From NCBI GenBank assembly GCA_938005345.1, contig CALLNG010000316.1:1-6382 (forward strand): DNA of 6,382 nucleotides. The letters run 5' to 3'. The position numbers were made by a program, and so were the translations under genes. Positions 1-5,573 of the stretch are shown here, one piece after another; within the stretch, counting starts at the first letter, position 1, and each line of letters opens with the position of its first letter. The notes below the pieces were generated by a model. It did not search any database, was not told where the DNA came from, and saw only the letters and a list, made by a program, of their open reading frames with translations. This DNA comes from an uncultured Clostridia bacterium. Its GTDB lineage: Bacteria; Bacillota; Clostridia; RUG12999.

Positions 1-190
1 ACTATCATATGCATCCCACTGATAACGGACGGGATTCCCGTCAGCGCCTACTACTTACCAAAGGTTCGGGCTGCCCTCACAAGTCCATTCGGCAAAAATC
101 CATCCCACTGCTTTTCACCAACCGCAGCTCTCTGTTGAAACTTCCCTTTGCTTACTTCTCTTGTTCACCGGTTTCAAACTATTCTATTTC
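1..190 (-). promoter_or_regulatory. T-box riboswitch leader, 5' part (Stem I and Stem III), probable tryptophan (UGG) specifier
   Basis: Read on the minus strand, this is a T-box leader that senses uncharged tRNA and controls transcription of the gene beyond the left edge. Stem I is visible. The AGAGAG element (133-128) is followed by an apical hairpin closed by CTGC (127-124) and GCAG (111-108), with GGTTGGTG in its loop. The specifier loop is an internal loop with AGAAGTAA (159-152) facing CGAATGGA (91-84). It is flanked by perfect 5-bp helices: ACAAG 164-160 with CTTGT 83-79, and GCAAA 151-147 with TTTGC 96-92. The triplet placed as specifier, after GAA and before the conserved purine, is TGG (87-85), so tRNA-Trp is the likely ligand. 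A Stem III-like hairpin, GACGGG/CCCGTC (42-28), and the typical CCGTTATC follow. Only about 15 nt separate Stem I from Stem III, so Stem II elements appear to be missing. The antiterminator with the tRNA-acceptor-binding T-box sequence must lie outside the window. The T-box call is firm; UGG is a strong inference. Confidence 0.9.
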
Positions 191-195
191 CTATC

Positions 196-224
196 ATTGT
201 ACTCTTCCAATTAAACTTTGTCAA
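196..224 (-). promoter_or_regulatory. SigA-type promoter of the T-box leader
   Basis: On the minus strand a perfect -35 TTGACA (224-219) is separated by 17 bp from TACAAT (201-196), which is five of six consensus bases. Transcription should begin near position 189, just before the start of T-box Stem I. This spacing agrees independently with the T-box call. The 60-odd bases between here and the rpmB terminator hold no gene. They contain a short run of a 5-base direct repeat (TGAAC, about 234-245) to which I assign no role. Confidence 0.88.
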
Positions 225-286
225 TTCTTTTTATGAACTGAACTGAAAACAAGAAAAAAATATCATGAATCTTGCTATTTGGTGTT

Positions 287-321
287 AAAAAAAGTGAGAT
301 TATGTTAAAATCTCACTTTTT
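287..321 (-). terminator. Intrinsic terminator of rpmB
   Basis: A perfect 13-bp inverted repeat, AAAAAGTGAGATT (289-301) and AATCTCACTTTTT (309-321), has a 7-nt loop. On the minus strand it lies 9 nt after the rpmB stop codon and ends in a run of seven T (293-287), as in a Rho-independent terminator. The outer pairs are A-T, so the effective stem is about 8 bp. The same hairpin also has a T-run on the plus strand, so it could work in both directions. It separates rpmB from the downstream T-box transcription unit. Confidence 0.85.
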
Positions 322-330
322 GATAGGTTT

Positions 331-519
331 TTATATAGCCCGCTGCACTTTGCCAGAACGCAGACAACGGGTACATACGTTGACGCGTTTCGGTGTCCCA
401 TTCACAATCGCGCGTACGCTTCTGATGTTGGGCTTCCAAGTGCGGTTAGAGCGTTTGTGCGAGTGGCTCACTTTAATTCCAAAAGATACGCCTTTTCCGC
501 AGATTTCACATTTTGCCAT
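331..519 (-). CDS. rpmB: 50S ribosomal protein L28
   Basis: This encodes 62 residues of ribosomal protein L28, a small basic protein of the large ribosomal subunit. The N-terminus MAKCEICGKG, the central HKRSNRTWKPN stretch and the C-terminal NVCTRCLRSGK are characteristic of the family. Two CxxC pairs (C4/C7 and C49/C52) mark the zinc-binding form of L28; many bacteria have a cysteine-free version. The length is normal and the protein complete. The ATG at 519 follows an excellent ribosome binding site, AGGAGGTG (535-528), with 8 nt spacing. The gene stands alone between its own promoter (607-635) and terminator (287-321), so it is probably monocistronic. Confidence 0.98.
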   Translation of the reverse strand: MAKCEICGKGVSFGIKVSHSHKRSNRTWKPNIRSVRAIVNGTPKRVNVCTRCLRSGKVQRAI

Positions 520-606
520 ATCTAAAACACCTCCTATGATTCAACAGTTCCGTAAATGCTCCCAATTTTCAACTGTTTTCCGTGCAAGTTGACACACACT
601 ATTTAT

Positions 607-635
607 ATCTTAACAGAAATACACAAAAAATGCAA
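607..635 (-). promoter_or_regulatory. Probable SigA-type promoter of rpmB
   Basis: On the minus strand TTGCAT (635-630) and TAAGAT (612-607) are 17 bp apart. They match the -35 and -10 consensus at four and five of six positions. Initiation near 600 would give an rpmB leader of about 80 nt. That leader contains a 7-bp inverted repeat, AACAGTT/AACTGTT (577-571 with 549-543), just before the ribosome binding site. The -35 box overlaps the hairpin suggested as the pncB terminator. Confidence 0.65.
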
Positions 636-645
636 GCATTTTTTT
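622..645 (-). terminator. Possible weak terminator of pncB
   Basis: About 45 nt after the pncB stop codon the minus strand can form AAAAAATG-CTTG-CATTTTTT, a hairpin of 8 bp with a tetraloop that ends in T residues (+ strand arms 625-632 and 637-644). Only two of its pairs are G-C, so it would be a weak terminator. It is the only candidate between pncB and rpmB, and it overlaps the rpmB -35 box. It could be just an AT-rich promoter region. Confidence 0.35.
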
Positions 646-688
646 CATTTTTATTCAAAATCCATAGAAACAGGAAAAATTGAGCAGG

Positions 689-2128
689 CTAAATGGAGTG
701 TTTGGACAATAATTCTTGTTTCATCTCCCATAAGGGGCGGGACAAATCCACATAGTATCGGTGAGGATTTTCCAGCCGCGTTACTTCTTCCCAGAGGGTG
801 TCCACCTGGGCGGCACAATAGGCCTGTACATCGTGAATAGAAGGAGGAGTATACACGGGTTGCCCATGGTCAAACAATTTTGTCAGCAACGGACGCACTG
901 TGAAATCCGTCACGGTTTTCCGTTTCCAGGTATATTCTGGGTCGAACAACTCATAGGGCTGATTTGGATCAATCACTTCACTGTGTAGTGTAATCACGTC
1001 TGCAATCGCCTTTCCTGTTTCTTTTTCATATAAACGGTAAAGCTGTTTGAAGCCTGGATTAGTGATTTTAGAAACGTTTTCACTGAGTTTGATTTTCGGC
1101 ACAATAGTGCCGTCCGCCTCTTCGGTGGCGGTTAGCTTGTAAACGCCGCCGAGCACGGGCTCACTTTTGGAGGTGATGAGCCGTTCGCCCACACCAAACG
1201 AATCCAGCTTTGCACCCTGCATTAACATATCCCGTATGATATATTCATCGAGTGAATTGGAAGCCACAATTTTACAGTCTGGATATCCTGCTTCATCCAA
1301 CATTTTGCGGCATTTACGGGAAAGATAGGTAAGATCCCCGCTGTCAATGCGGATTCCTGCCGGGCGGACGCCAATAGGTTTGAGTATTTCATCAAATGCG
1401 CGAATAGCGTTAGGTACTCCGCTTTTAAGCACATTATAGGTGTCCACTAACAGTACGCAGTTGTTAGGGTATTTTTGCGCATAGGCGCGAAATGCCTCCA
1501 GTTCACTGGGAAACATTTGAACCCAGCTATGAGCCATCGTGCCGGAAGCTGGAATACCGCAGTCCTTGTCTGTTATAGATGTGGAAGTACATCCGGCAAT
1601 ATATGCTGCACGCGAACCGTACATTGCCGCGCTGTATCCCTGTGCGCGCCGCGCCCCAAATTCCATAACAGGGCGGCCGTCAGCTGCACGTACAATGCGA
1701 TTTGCTTTGGTTGCAATGAGACTCTGGTGGTTAATGGTAAGCAAAATCATGGTTTCTAGCAGCTGGGCCTGTACAATTGGCCCCCGTACAATGACCAGCG
1801 GTTCTCCTGGAAAAACGGGAGTGCCCTCCGGTACCGCCCAGACATCACAGGTAAACTTAAAATTAGTCAAGTAATCTAAAAAAATATCGCTAAACATATT
1901 TTTGCTGCGAAAATAGTCAATATCTTCTTTAGAAAAGGAAAAACGCTGCAAATATTCCATTAACGGCTCTGTACCCGCCATGACCGCATATCCTCCATTA
2001 TCCGGAATACTGCGGAAATACGTGTCAAAATATGCGATACGGTTTTCCAAACCGCTGGAGAAAAAACCGTCCGCCATAGTAAATTCATAAAAATCTGCTA
2101 ACATCGATAAATCAACGTGTTCAAACAT
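689..2128 (-). CDS. pncB: Nicotinate phosphoribosyltransferase
   Basis: This is a complete 479-residue nicotinate phosphoribosyltransferase. The enzyme joins nicotinate to PRPP, with ATP hydrolysis, to make nicotinate mononucleotide in the cytoplasmic Preiss-Handler route of NAD salvage. Family motifs seen are the N-terminal ADFYEFTMADGFF (11-23), EFGARRAQG (156-164), GTMAHSWVQMFP (196-207) with H200 in the position of the phosphorylated histidine of characterised enzymes, LLVDTYNVLKSG (226-237), RIDSGDL (260-266), the phosphate-binding VASNSLDE (288-295), and FGVGERLITS (311-320). The C-terminal part (about 380-479), with the WKRK segment at 401-404, fits the longer Gram-positive type of the family. 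The ATG at 2128 is supported by AAAGGAGGT (2144-2136), 7 nt away. The upstream neighbour on the same strand is a 96-residue protein of unknown function, and a terminator-like hairpin lies between them. No frameshift or missing motif was seen. Confidence 0.96.
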   Translation of the reverse strand: MFEHVDLSMLADFYEFTMADGFFSSGLENRIAYFDTYFRSIPDNGGYAVMAGTEPLMEYLQRFSFSKEDIDYFRSKNMFSDIFLDYLTNFKFTCDVWAVPEGTPVFPGEPLVIVRGPIVQAQLLETMILLTINHQSLIATKANRIVRAADGRPVMEFGARRAQGYSAAMYGSRAAYIAGCTSTSITDKDCGIPASGTMAHSWVQMFPSELEAFRAYAQKYPNNCVLLVDTYNVLKSGVPNAIRAFDEILKPIGVRPAGIRIDSGDLTYLSRKCRKMLDEAGYPDCKIVASNSLDEYIIRDMLMQGAKLDSFGVGERLITSKSEPVLGGVYKLTATEEADGTIVPKIKLSENVSKITNPGFKQLYRLYEKETGKAIADVITLHSEVIDPNQPYELFDPEYTWKRKTVTDFTVRPLLTKLFDHGQPVYTPPSIHDVQAYCAAQVDTLWEEVTRLENPHRYYVDLSRPLWEMKQELLSKHSI

Positions 2129-2146
2129 CAGTTGTACCTCCTTTGT

Positions 2147-2178
2147 AAAAACAAAAACCCCGAAAAGGGTTCCGGGGT
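2147..2178 (-). terminator. Strong terminator-like hairpin in the pncB leader
   Basis: On the minus strand ACCCCG (2178-2173) pairs with CGGGGT (2162-2157). G-T and A-T pairs can extend the stem inward and leave a CCCT-type loop. A T-rich tract, TTTTTGTTTTT (2157-2147), follows directly. This has the form of an intrinsic terminator, 7 nt after the stop codon of the 96-residue gene and only 2 nt before the pncB ribosome binding site begins. There is no room for a promoter between it and pncB. It should therefore either stop transcription of the upstream gene, with pncB read from an internal promoter, or act as a partial or regulated attenuator. Confidence 0.75.
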
Positions 2179-2185
2179 GGGGGGA

Positions 2186-2476
2186 TTAGTCGGCAATTTC
2201 TCCCAATGCATCAAGCAGCCAAAATTCCGCAATATCCAATGCTGCAAAAAGACCTTCGCGCTGTGCTGTTTTCACAACGTGTTCCTTGCCCGAGCGGTTG
2301 TTGTTGATAAGTTGAATCAACACATTCTGGGAAATTTCAATCCCATTTCCCGGTTTGGTATCCTGAATGAGTAATTCTATCATAAAATCTTCCCTGGGAT
2401 CACCATAAAAAATCGTATTGCCGCGGCGGACGAATGGTTTTCCTTTATATGACAAATATTTTTTTTCCTCTGCCAT
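2186..2476 (-). CDS. Small conserved-looking protein of unknown function
   Basis: This encodes 96 residues and the function is not recognised. The N-terminus MAEEKKYLSYKGKPFVRRGN and the following TIFYGD resemble a family of small cytoplasmic proteins that I recall as common in Clostridia, but I cannot name a domain. The rest is a predicted mixed alpha/beta protein with a beta-rich middle (IELLIQ, NVLIQLI) and an amphipathic C-terminal helix (about 75-93, LFAALDIAEFWLLDALGE). It has no signal peptide, membrane segment or cysteine. It is very likely real: the ATG at 2476 has AAGGAGG (2490-2484) at 7 nt spacing, a promoter lies just upstream, and a terminator lies just after the stop. It precedes pncB on the same strand, but a role in NAD metabolism would be a guess from position only. 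Confidence 0.85.
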   Translation of the reverse strand: MAEEKKYLSYKGKPFVRRGNTIFYGDPREDFMIELLIQDTKPGNGIEISQNVLIQLINNNRSGKEHVVKTAQREGLFAALDIAEFWLLDALGEIAD

Positions 2477-2515
2477 GCTCTAGCCTCCTTCAAAACTACA
2501 TCACATATTATTAAA

Positions 2516-2544
2516 AGTATACCACAAGCTGCCAATTTAGTAAA
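2516..2544 (-). promoter_or_regulatory. Promoter of the 96-residue gene (and possibly pncB)
   Basis: On the minus strand TTTACT (2544-2539) and TATACT (2521-2516) are separated by 17 bp. A TG dinucleotide one base upstream of the -10 makes it an extended -10 promoter. Transcription would start near 2509, about 33 nt before the ATG at 2476. It is the only good leftward promoter seen ahead of this gene and pncB. Confidence 0.7.
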
Positions 2545-2566
2545 GCCTTTTTGGAAAAAAGTTACG

Positions 2567-2585
2567 ATTCCAGAAAAAATGGAAT
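2567..2585. repeat. Inverted repeat between divergent promoters, possible operator
   Basis: ATTCCA (2567-2572) and TGGAAT (2580-2585) form a perfect 6-bp inverted repeat with a 7-nt A-rich spacer. The centres of the half-sites are 13 bp apart, slightly over one helical turn. It lies between the leftward -35 box (2544-2539) and the rightward -35 box (2615-2620). A dimeric regulator could bind here, and the divergent PucR-type protein is the obvious candidate. Short repeats of this kind also arise by chance in AT-rich DNA, so the operator role is only a suggestion. Confidence 0.3.
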
Positions 2586-2614
2586 AAATTTTACGAAAAA
2601 AAGTGAAAAAAATC

Positions 2615-2643
2615 TTGCAAAATGTGAGAAAAAAGATTATTAT
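2615..2643 (+). promoter_or_regulatory. Probable promoter of the regulator-ftsEX operon
   Basis: TTGCAA (2615-2620) and TATTAT (2638-2643) are 17 bp apart and match the SigA consensus at four and five of six bases. A perfect TATAAT follows at 2645-2650, but nothing at the right distance upstream of it resembles a -35 box. The exact start is uncertain, giving a leader of about 70 nt. No other promoter is obvious further right, so this one probably serves the whole rightward gene set. Confidence 0.6.
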
Positions 2644-2710
2644 ATATAATAGATAAATTTAGGTATTTGTAAAATCAGGAGACAAGCCCTTTTGATATTT
2701 GCAAACAAAT

Positions 2711-2717
2711 GAGGAGG
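2711..2717 (+). promoter_or_regulatory. Ribosome binding site that fixes a TTG start
   Basis: GAGGAGG at 2711-2717 is a strong Shine-Dalgarno sequence. An in-frame ATG at 2709 overlaps it and cannot be its start. The in-frame TTG at 2727 lies 9 nt downstream, the ideal distance, whereas the next ATG (2739) is 21 nt away. TTG 2727 is therefore the likely start. A small hairpin ATTTG/CAAAT (2697-2710) ends directly at the site. Confidence 0.8.
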
Positions 2718-2726
2718 CGGTCTGTT

Positions 2727-3812
2727 TTGAGCAGCAGAATGTTCCAGAATGTGATCAATCAAATTAAGGAACTGTATGGACGAAAATTAGGTGTGATTGA
2801 CAGTGCCGGTTCGGTGACGGCATGTACCCCAGGCATTTTAGATCCGGCTACGGTGGAAACCATTTTAAAAAAATATGCCGATCCAGCGGCATTGTATTCC
2901 TACAATGGTTTTACGTATAAACCAGTAGGAACAAGAAATAAAATTGATTTTATAACTTTTTGCGAGGGCGGCGATGAAACGGCAAGAATGTGCTGTAGCG
3001 TTTTGTCTATTACCCTGTCTAATATCAAAGTGTTCCATGATGAAAAATATGATAAAACAAATTTAGTGAAAAACATTTTGATGGACAATATTTTGCCCGG
3101 AGATATTCTCATTAAAGCAAAAGAATTGGCGCTGCCAATTGATATGCACCGGGTTGTCTTTTTGATTCAAAATCCCAGCGGGACGAATTTTTCTATTTAT
3201 GACATTATGCAAAACCTGTTCCCAGAAAAGGGACGGAATTTTATTATCAACATTGATGAACGCTATATTGCGCTGGTGAAAGAAGTTCCGGAAAATGTCA
3301 CCATTCAGGATTTGGAAAAAACAGCACAGTCCATTGTGGACACCATTTGCTCTGAAGCTGTAATTAAGGTTTATATTGGCATCAGTTCCGTGTGCACCAA
3401 CATCCGTGAGCTGGCAAAGGCGTATAAAGAATCCCAGATTGCGCTGGATGTGGGCAAAGTGTTTGACATGGAAAAACAGATTATCAATTATGAGAACCTG
3501 GGCATTGGCCGGTTGATTTATCAGCTTCCTACAACGCTGTGCGAACTGTTTTTATCGGAAGTGTTCAAAAAAGAATCCATTGATGCATTGGACCAGGAAA
3601 CTATTTTGACGATTCAGAAATTTTTCAAACACAATTTAAATGTTTCAGAAACGGCGCGGGAATTGTTTGTGCACCGTAATACTTTGGTCTATCGTTTAGA
3701 CAAGATTGAAAAACTGACGGGGCTTGATTTGCGTCAGTTTGACCAGGCAGTTACCTTCAAGGTTGCCATGATGGTGAAAAAATATTTGTCTTCGGGCACA
3801 GTAAAATTTTAA
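2727..3812 (+). CDS. PucR/CdaR-type helix-turn-helix transcriptional regulator
   Basis: This encodes 361 residues from the TTG start at 2727. The C-terminus (about 293-350) is a clear PucR-type helix-turn-helix. It has FFKHNLNVSETARELFVHRNT-like spacing, with the recognition segment at HRNTLVYRLDKIEKLTG (316-332) and the closing LRQFDQAVTFKVAMM. The middle (about 138-245) resembles the degenerate GGDEF-like domain found in CdaR/PucR regulators, including YIGISSVCTNIRELAKAYKESQ (216-237). The N-terminal 110 residues should hold the sensory part, but I recognise no ligand domain there. Relatives respond to small molecules such as sugar diacids or purine breakdown products; the ligand here is unknown. 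The gene heads an apparent operon with ftsE (43-nt gap, no terminator) and is divergent from the 96-residue gene and pncB. It could regulate its own promoter, the divergent one, or distant genes. Confidence 0.88.
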   Translation: MSSRMFQNVINQIKELYGRKLGVIDSAGSVTACTPGILDPATVETILKKYADPAALYSYNGFTYKPVGTRNKIDFITFCEGGDETARMCCSVLSITLSNIKVFHDEKYDKTNLVKNILMDNILPGDILIKAKELALPIDMHRVVFLIQNPSGTNFSIYDIMQNLFPEKGRNFIINIDERYIALVKEVPENVTIQDLEKTAQSIVDTICSEAVIKVYIGISSVCTNIRELAKAYKESQIALDVGKVFDMEKQIINYENLGIGRLIYQLPTTLCELFLSEVFKKESIDALDQETILTIQKFFKHNLNVSETARELFVHRNTLVYRLDKIEKLTGLDLRQFDQAVTFKVAMMVKKYLSSGTVKF

Positions 3813-3855
3813 GGGTGCCGCACCGAGAGGCAGGCTTTGCAGGAGGGACGCCAAT

Positions 3856-4653
3856 ATGGTATTGTTTGAACATGTGACAAAGACGTATAATAATAACGTA
3901 AAGGCGCTAGATGACGTCAGCTTTCACATCCGCAAAGGGGATTTTGTATTTGTCGTAGGACACAGCGGCGCAGGTAAATCAACATTGACTAAATTAATGA
4001 TGCATGAGGAAACCCCTGATGCAGGGTACATACGGGTAGCAGATTTTGATGTGGGAAAACTTAGCCGAAAAATGGTGCCGTATCTGCGGCGTAGTATTGG
4101 TATGGTGTTTCAGGATTTTCGTTTGCTGCCAAATAAAACGGTCTATGAAAATATCTCCTTTGCAATGGAGGTCATTGGCGCGACGCAGCGGCAAATTCGC
4201 CGCCGCATTCCCGATGTGCTTAGCATGGTAGGGTTAACGGCTAAAGCAAAATGCTACCCCAATGAACTATCCGGCGGGGAGCAGCAGCGTGTTGGAATTG
4301 CGCGTGCGTTGGCCAACAATCCGCAGCTGATTGTGGCGGATGAGCCGACAGGAAATTTGGACGATGAGACGGCATGGGAAATTATGGCGATTTTAGACCG
4401 TATTAATAAATATGGTACCACTGTCATAATGGTAACGCATTCGCAAAAGATTGTCGATGAAATGCAAAAACGAGTGATTGCGATTGACCGTGGAAAAATT
4501 GTTAAAGACGAACAGGGCGGTTATACCTATGAGAATCAAGTTTCGCAAGACACGGCATTTGATTTTACCTATACCAGTCAAAAACACGGATACGGGGATA
4601 TTCTAAAAGAATTAGAGGAACTGAACATTACAATTCATCATGACGACAAGTAG
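3856..4653 (+). CDS. ftsE: Cell division ABC transporter ATP-binding protein FtsE
   Basis: This is the cytoplasmic ATPase of the FtsEX complex. In characterised bacteria it uses ATP to drive FtsX and so switch on peptidoglycan hydrolases at the wall. All ABC motifs are intact: Walker A GHSGAGKST (35-43), Q-loop Q86 in VFQDFRLLPNKTVYENI, signature LSGGEQQR (138-145), Walker B LIVADEP (158-164), D-loop GNLD (166-169) and switch histidine H195. The FRLLPNKTVYEN stretch is typical of FtsE rather than of other ABC proteins. The ATG at 3856 follows AGGAGG (3841-3846) by 9 nt. The protein has 265 residues, whereas most FtsE proteins end near 220-230. About 40 extra residues (226-265) follow the ATPase domain: a polar and aromatic stretch, then a short helix (DILKELEELNI) and a histidine/aspartate-rich end. 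The gene lies 15 nt before ftsX. Confidence 0.97.
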   Translation: MVLFEHVTKTYNNNVKALDDVSFHIRKGDFVFVVGHSGAGKSTLTKLMMHEETPDAGYIRVADFDVGKLSRKMVPYLRRSIGMVFQDFRLLPNKTVYENISFAMEVIGATQRQIRRRIPDVLSMVGLTAKAKCYPNELSGGEQQRVGIARALANNPQLIVADEPTGNLDDETAWEIMAILDRINKYGTTVIMVTHSQKIVDEMQKRVIAIDRGKIVKDEQGGYTYENQVSQDTAFDFTYTSQKHGYGDILKELEELNITIHHDDK

Positions 4654-4668
4654 AATAAGGAGGAACCC

Positions 4669-5559
4669 ATGATATTGAGAAACATGAGATACTATTCAGG
4701 GCAATCCCTTTATAGTATTTGGAGAAACAAACTAATGTCTTTTATCTCTCTATCCACGGTTTGTTTTTGCTTGATTCTGCTTGGCGTGGCTATCTTAATT
4801 GGAGACAATTTGCGATACATATCTAGACAGTTGCAGGCACAATTTGAAATTCAAGCATATATGGATAGCAGTGCGACACAGGAACAGGTAGAGGCAACAG
4901 AGAATAGAATACGGGCGATTGCTGGCATACAGGATGTTGTAGTGGAGACTCCGGAAGAGGGTATTGAATGGTTTAAGCAGGAAATTGAAAATGGCGCAGA
5001 AGCATTTGAGGGACTGGAGGGCGAAAACAATCCGTTGCCTTATTGCTTTAAAGTGACGCTTTCTGACGCAACGCAGGCGGGAAACGTAGAAAATGCCCTG
5101 CAATCTATGGAACAAATTATACAAGTGAATAACCGCAGAGATGTGCTGGATTCCATTATGAATTTTACCAAAGGAATCCGTTGGGCGAGCCTCATTGGAA
5201 TGGTAGCATTTGCGTTAATTGCGGTATTTATCATTTCCAACACTATTAAGTTGGCGGTGATGGCACGTAGCCGTGAAATTAGCATTATGAAATCCGTTGG
5301 GGCAACGGACTGGTTTATCCGATGGCCTTTTATCATTGAAGGTGCCATTGTGGGATTGCTCGGCGCAGTTGTGGCATTTTTCCCGGTATTCTTTGGTTAT
5401 CAGGGAATCGTGGGATGGTGGAGTGGATCACTTGATATTGTGCAGTTAGTGGACGCCAAAATGGTGCTAGGCTATTTGATTTTCGTATTCTGTGTCATTG
5501 GAATCGGAATCGGGGCCATTGGCAGTGTCATGGCAGTGCGGAAACATTTGAAAGTATAA
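4669..5559 (+). CDS. ftsX: Cell division permease-like protein FtsX
   Basis: This encodes a complete 296-residue FtsX, the membrane partner of FtsE. The layout is the usual one: a cytoplasmic N-terminus with YSIWRNKLMSFISLST, TM1 about 24-45, a large extracellular loop about 46-168, TM2 about 172-194, TM3 about 221-244, and TM4 about 267-290. The conserved FtsX cytoplasmic segment EISIMKSVGATDWFIRWPF (203-221) joins TM2 and TM3 and is the expected contact with FtsE. The extracellular loop, about 120 residues long, is where FtsX binds coiled-coil hydrolases or activators in other bacteria. It contains a hydrophobic and acidic segment (EAFEGLEGENNPLPYCFKV, about 111-129). The ATG at 4669 has AAGGAGG (4657-4663) 5 nt upstream. 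Its stop codon overlaps the ribosome binding site of the next gene, indicating close co-expression. Confidence 0.97.
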   Translation: MILRNMRYYSGQSLYSIWRNKLMSFISLSTVCFCLILLGVAILIGDNLRYISRQLQAQFEIQAYMDSSATQEQVEATENRIRAIAGIQDVVVETPEEGIEWFKQEIENGAEAFEGLEGENNPLPYCFKVTLSDATQAGNVENALQSMEQIIQVNNRRDVLDSIMNFTKGIRWASLIGMVAFALIAVFIISNTIKLAVMARSREISIMKSVGATDWFIRWPFIIEGAIVGLLGAVVAFFPVFFGYQGIVGWWSGSLDIVQLVDAKMVLGYLIFVFCVIGIGIGAIGSVMAVRKHLKV

Positions 5560-5573
5560 GAGGTGTGAAAGAG

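Noticed and set aside
9..236. Plus-strand reading frame of 75 codons at the left edge.
   Set aside because: It overlaps the T-box leader and its promoter on the other strand, has no ribosome binding site and gives no recognisable protein.
272..592. Plus-strand reading frame of 106 codons across rpmB.
   Set aside because: It lies antisense to a clear L28 gene and runs through its terminator and ribosome binding site.
589..617. Plus-strand TTGACA at 589-594 as a rightward promoter.
   Set aside because: No -10 box lies 16-18 bp downstream, and no rightward gene follows.
2709..2726. In-frame ATG at 2709 as the start of the PucR-type regulator.
   Set aside because: This ATG overlaps the Shine-Dalgarno sequence itself. 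The TTG at 2727 has ideal spacing.
3813..3855. GGTG-CCG-CACC palindrome between the regulator and ftsE as a terminator.
   Set aside because: The stem is only 4 bp with a 3-nt loop and there is no T-run, so transcription should continue into ftsE.
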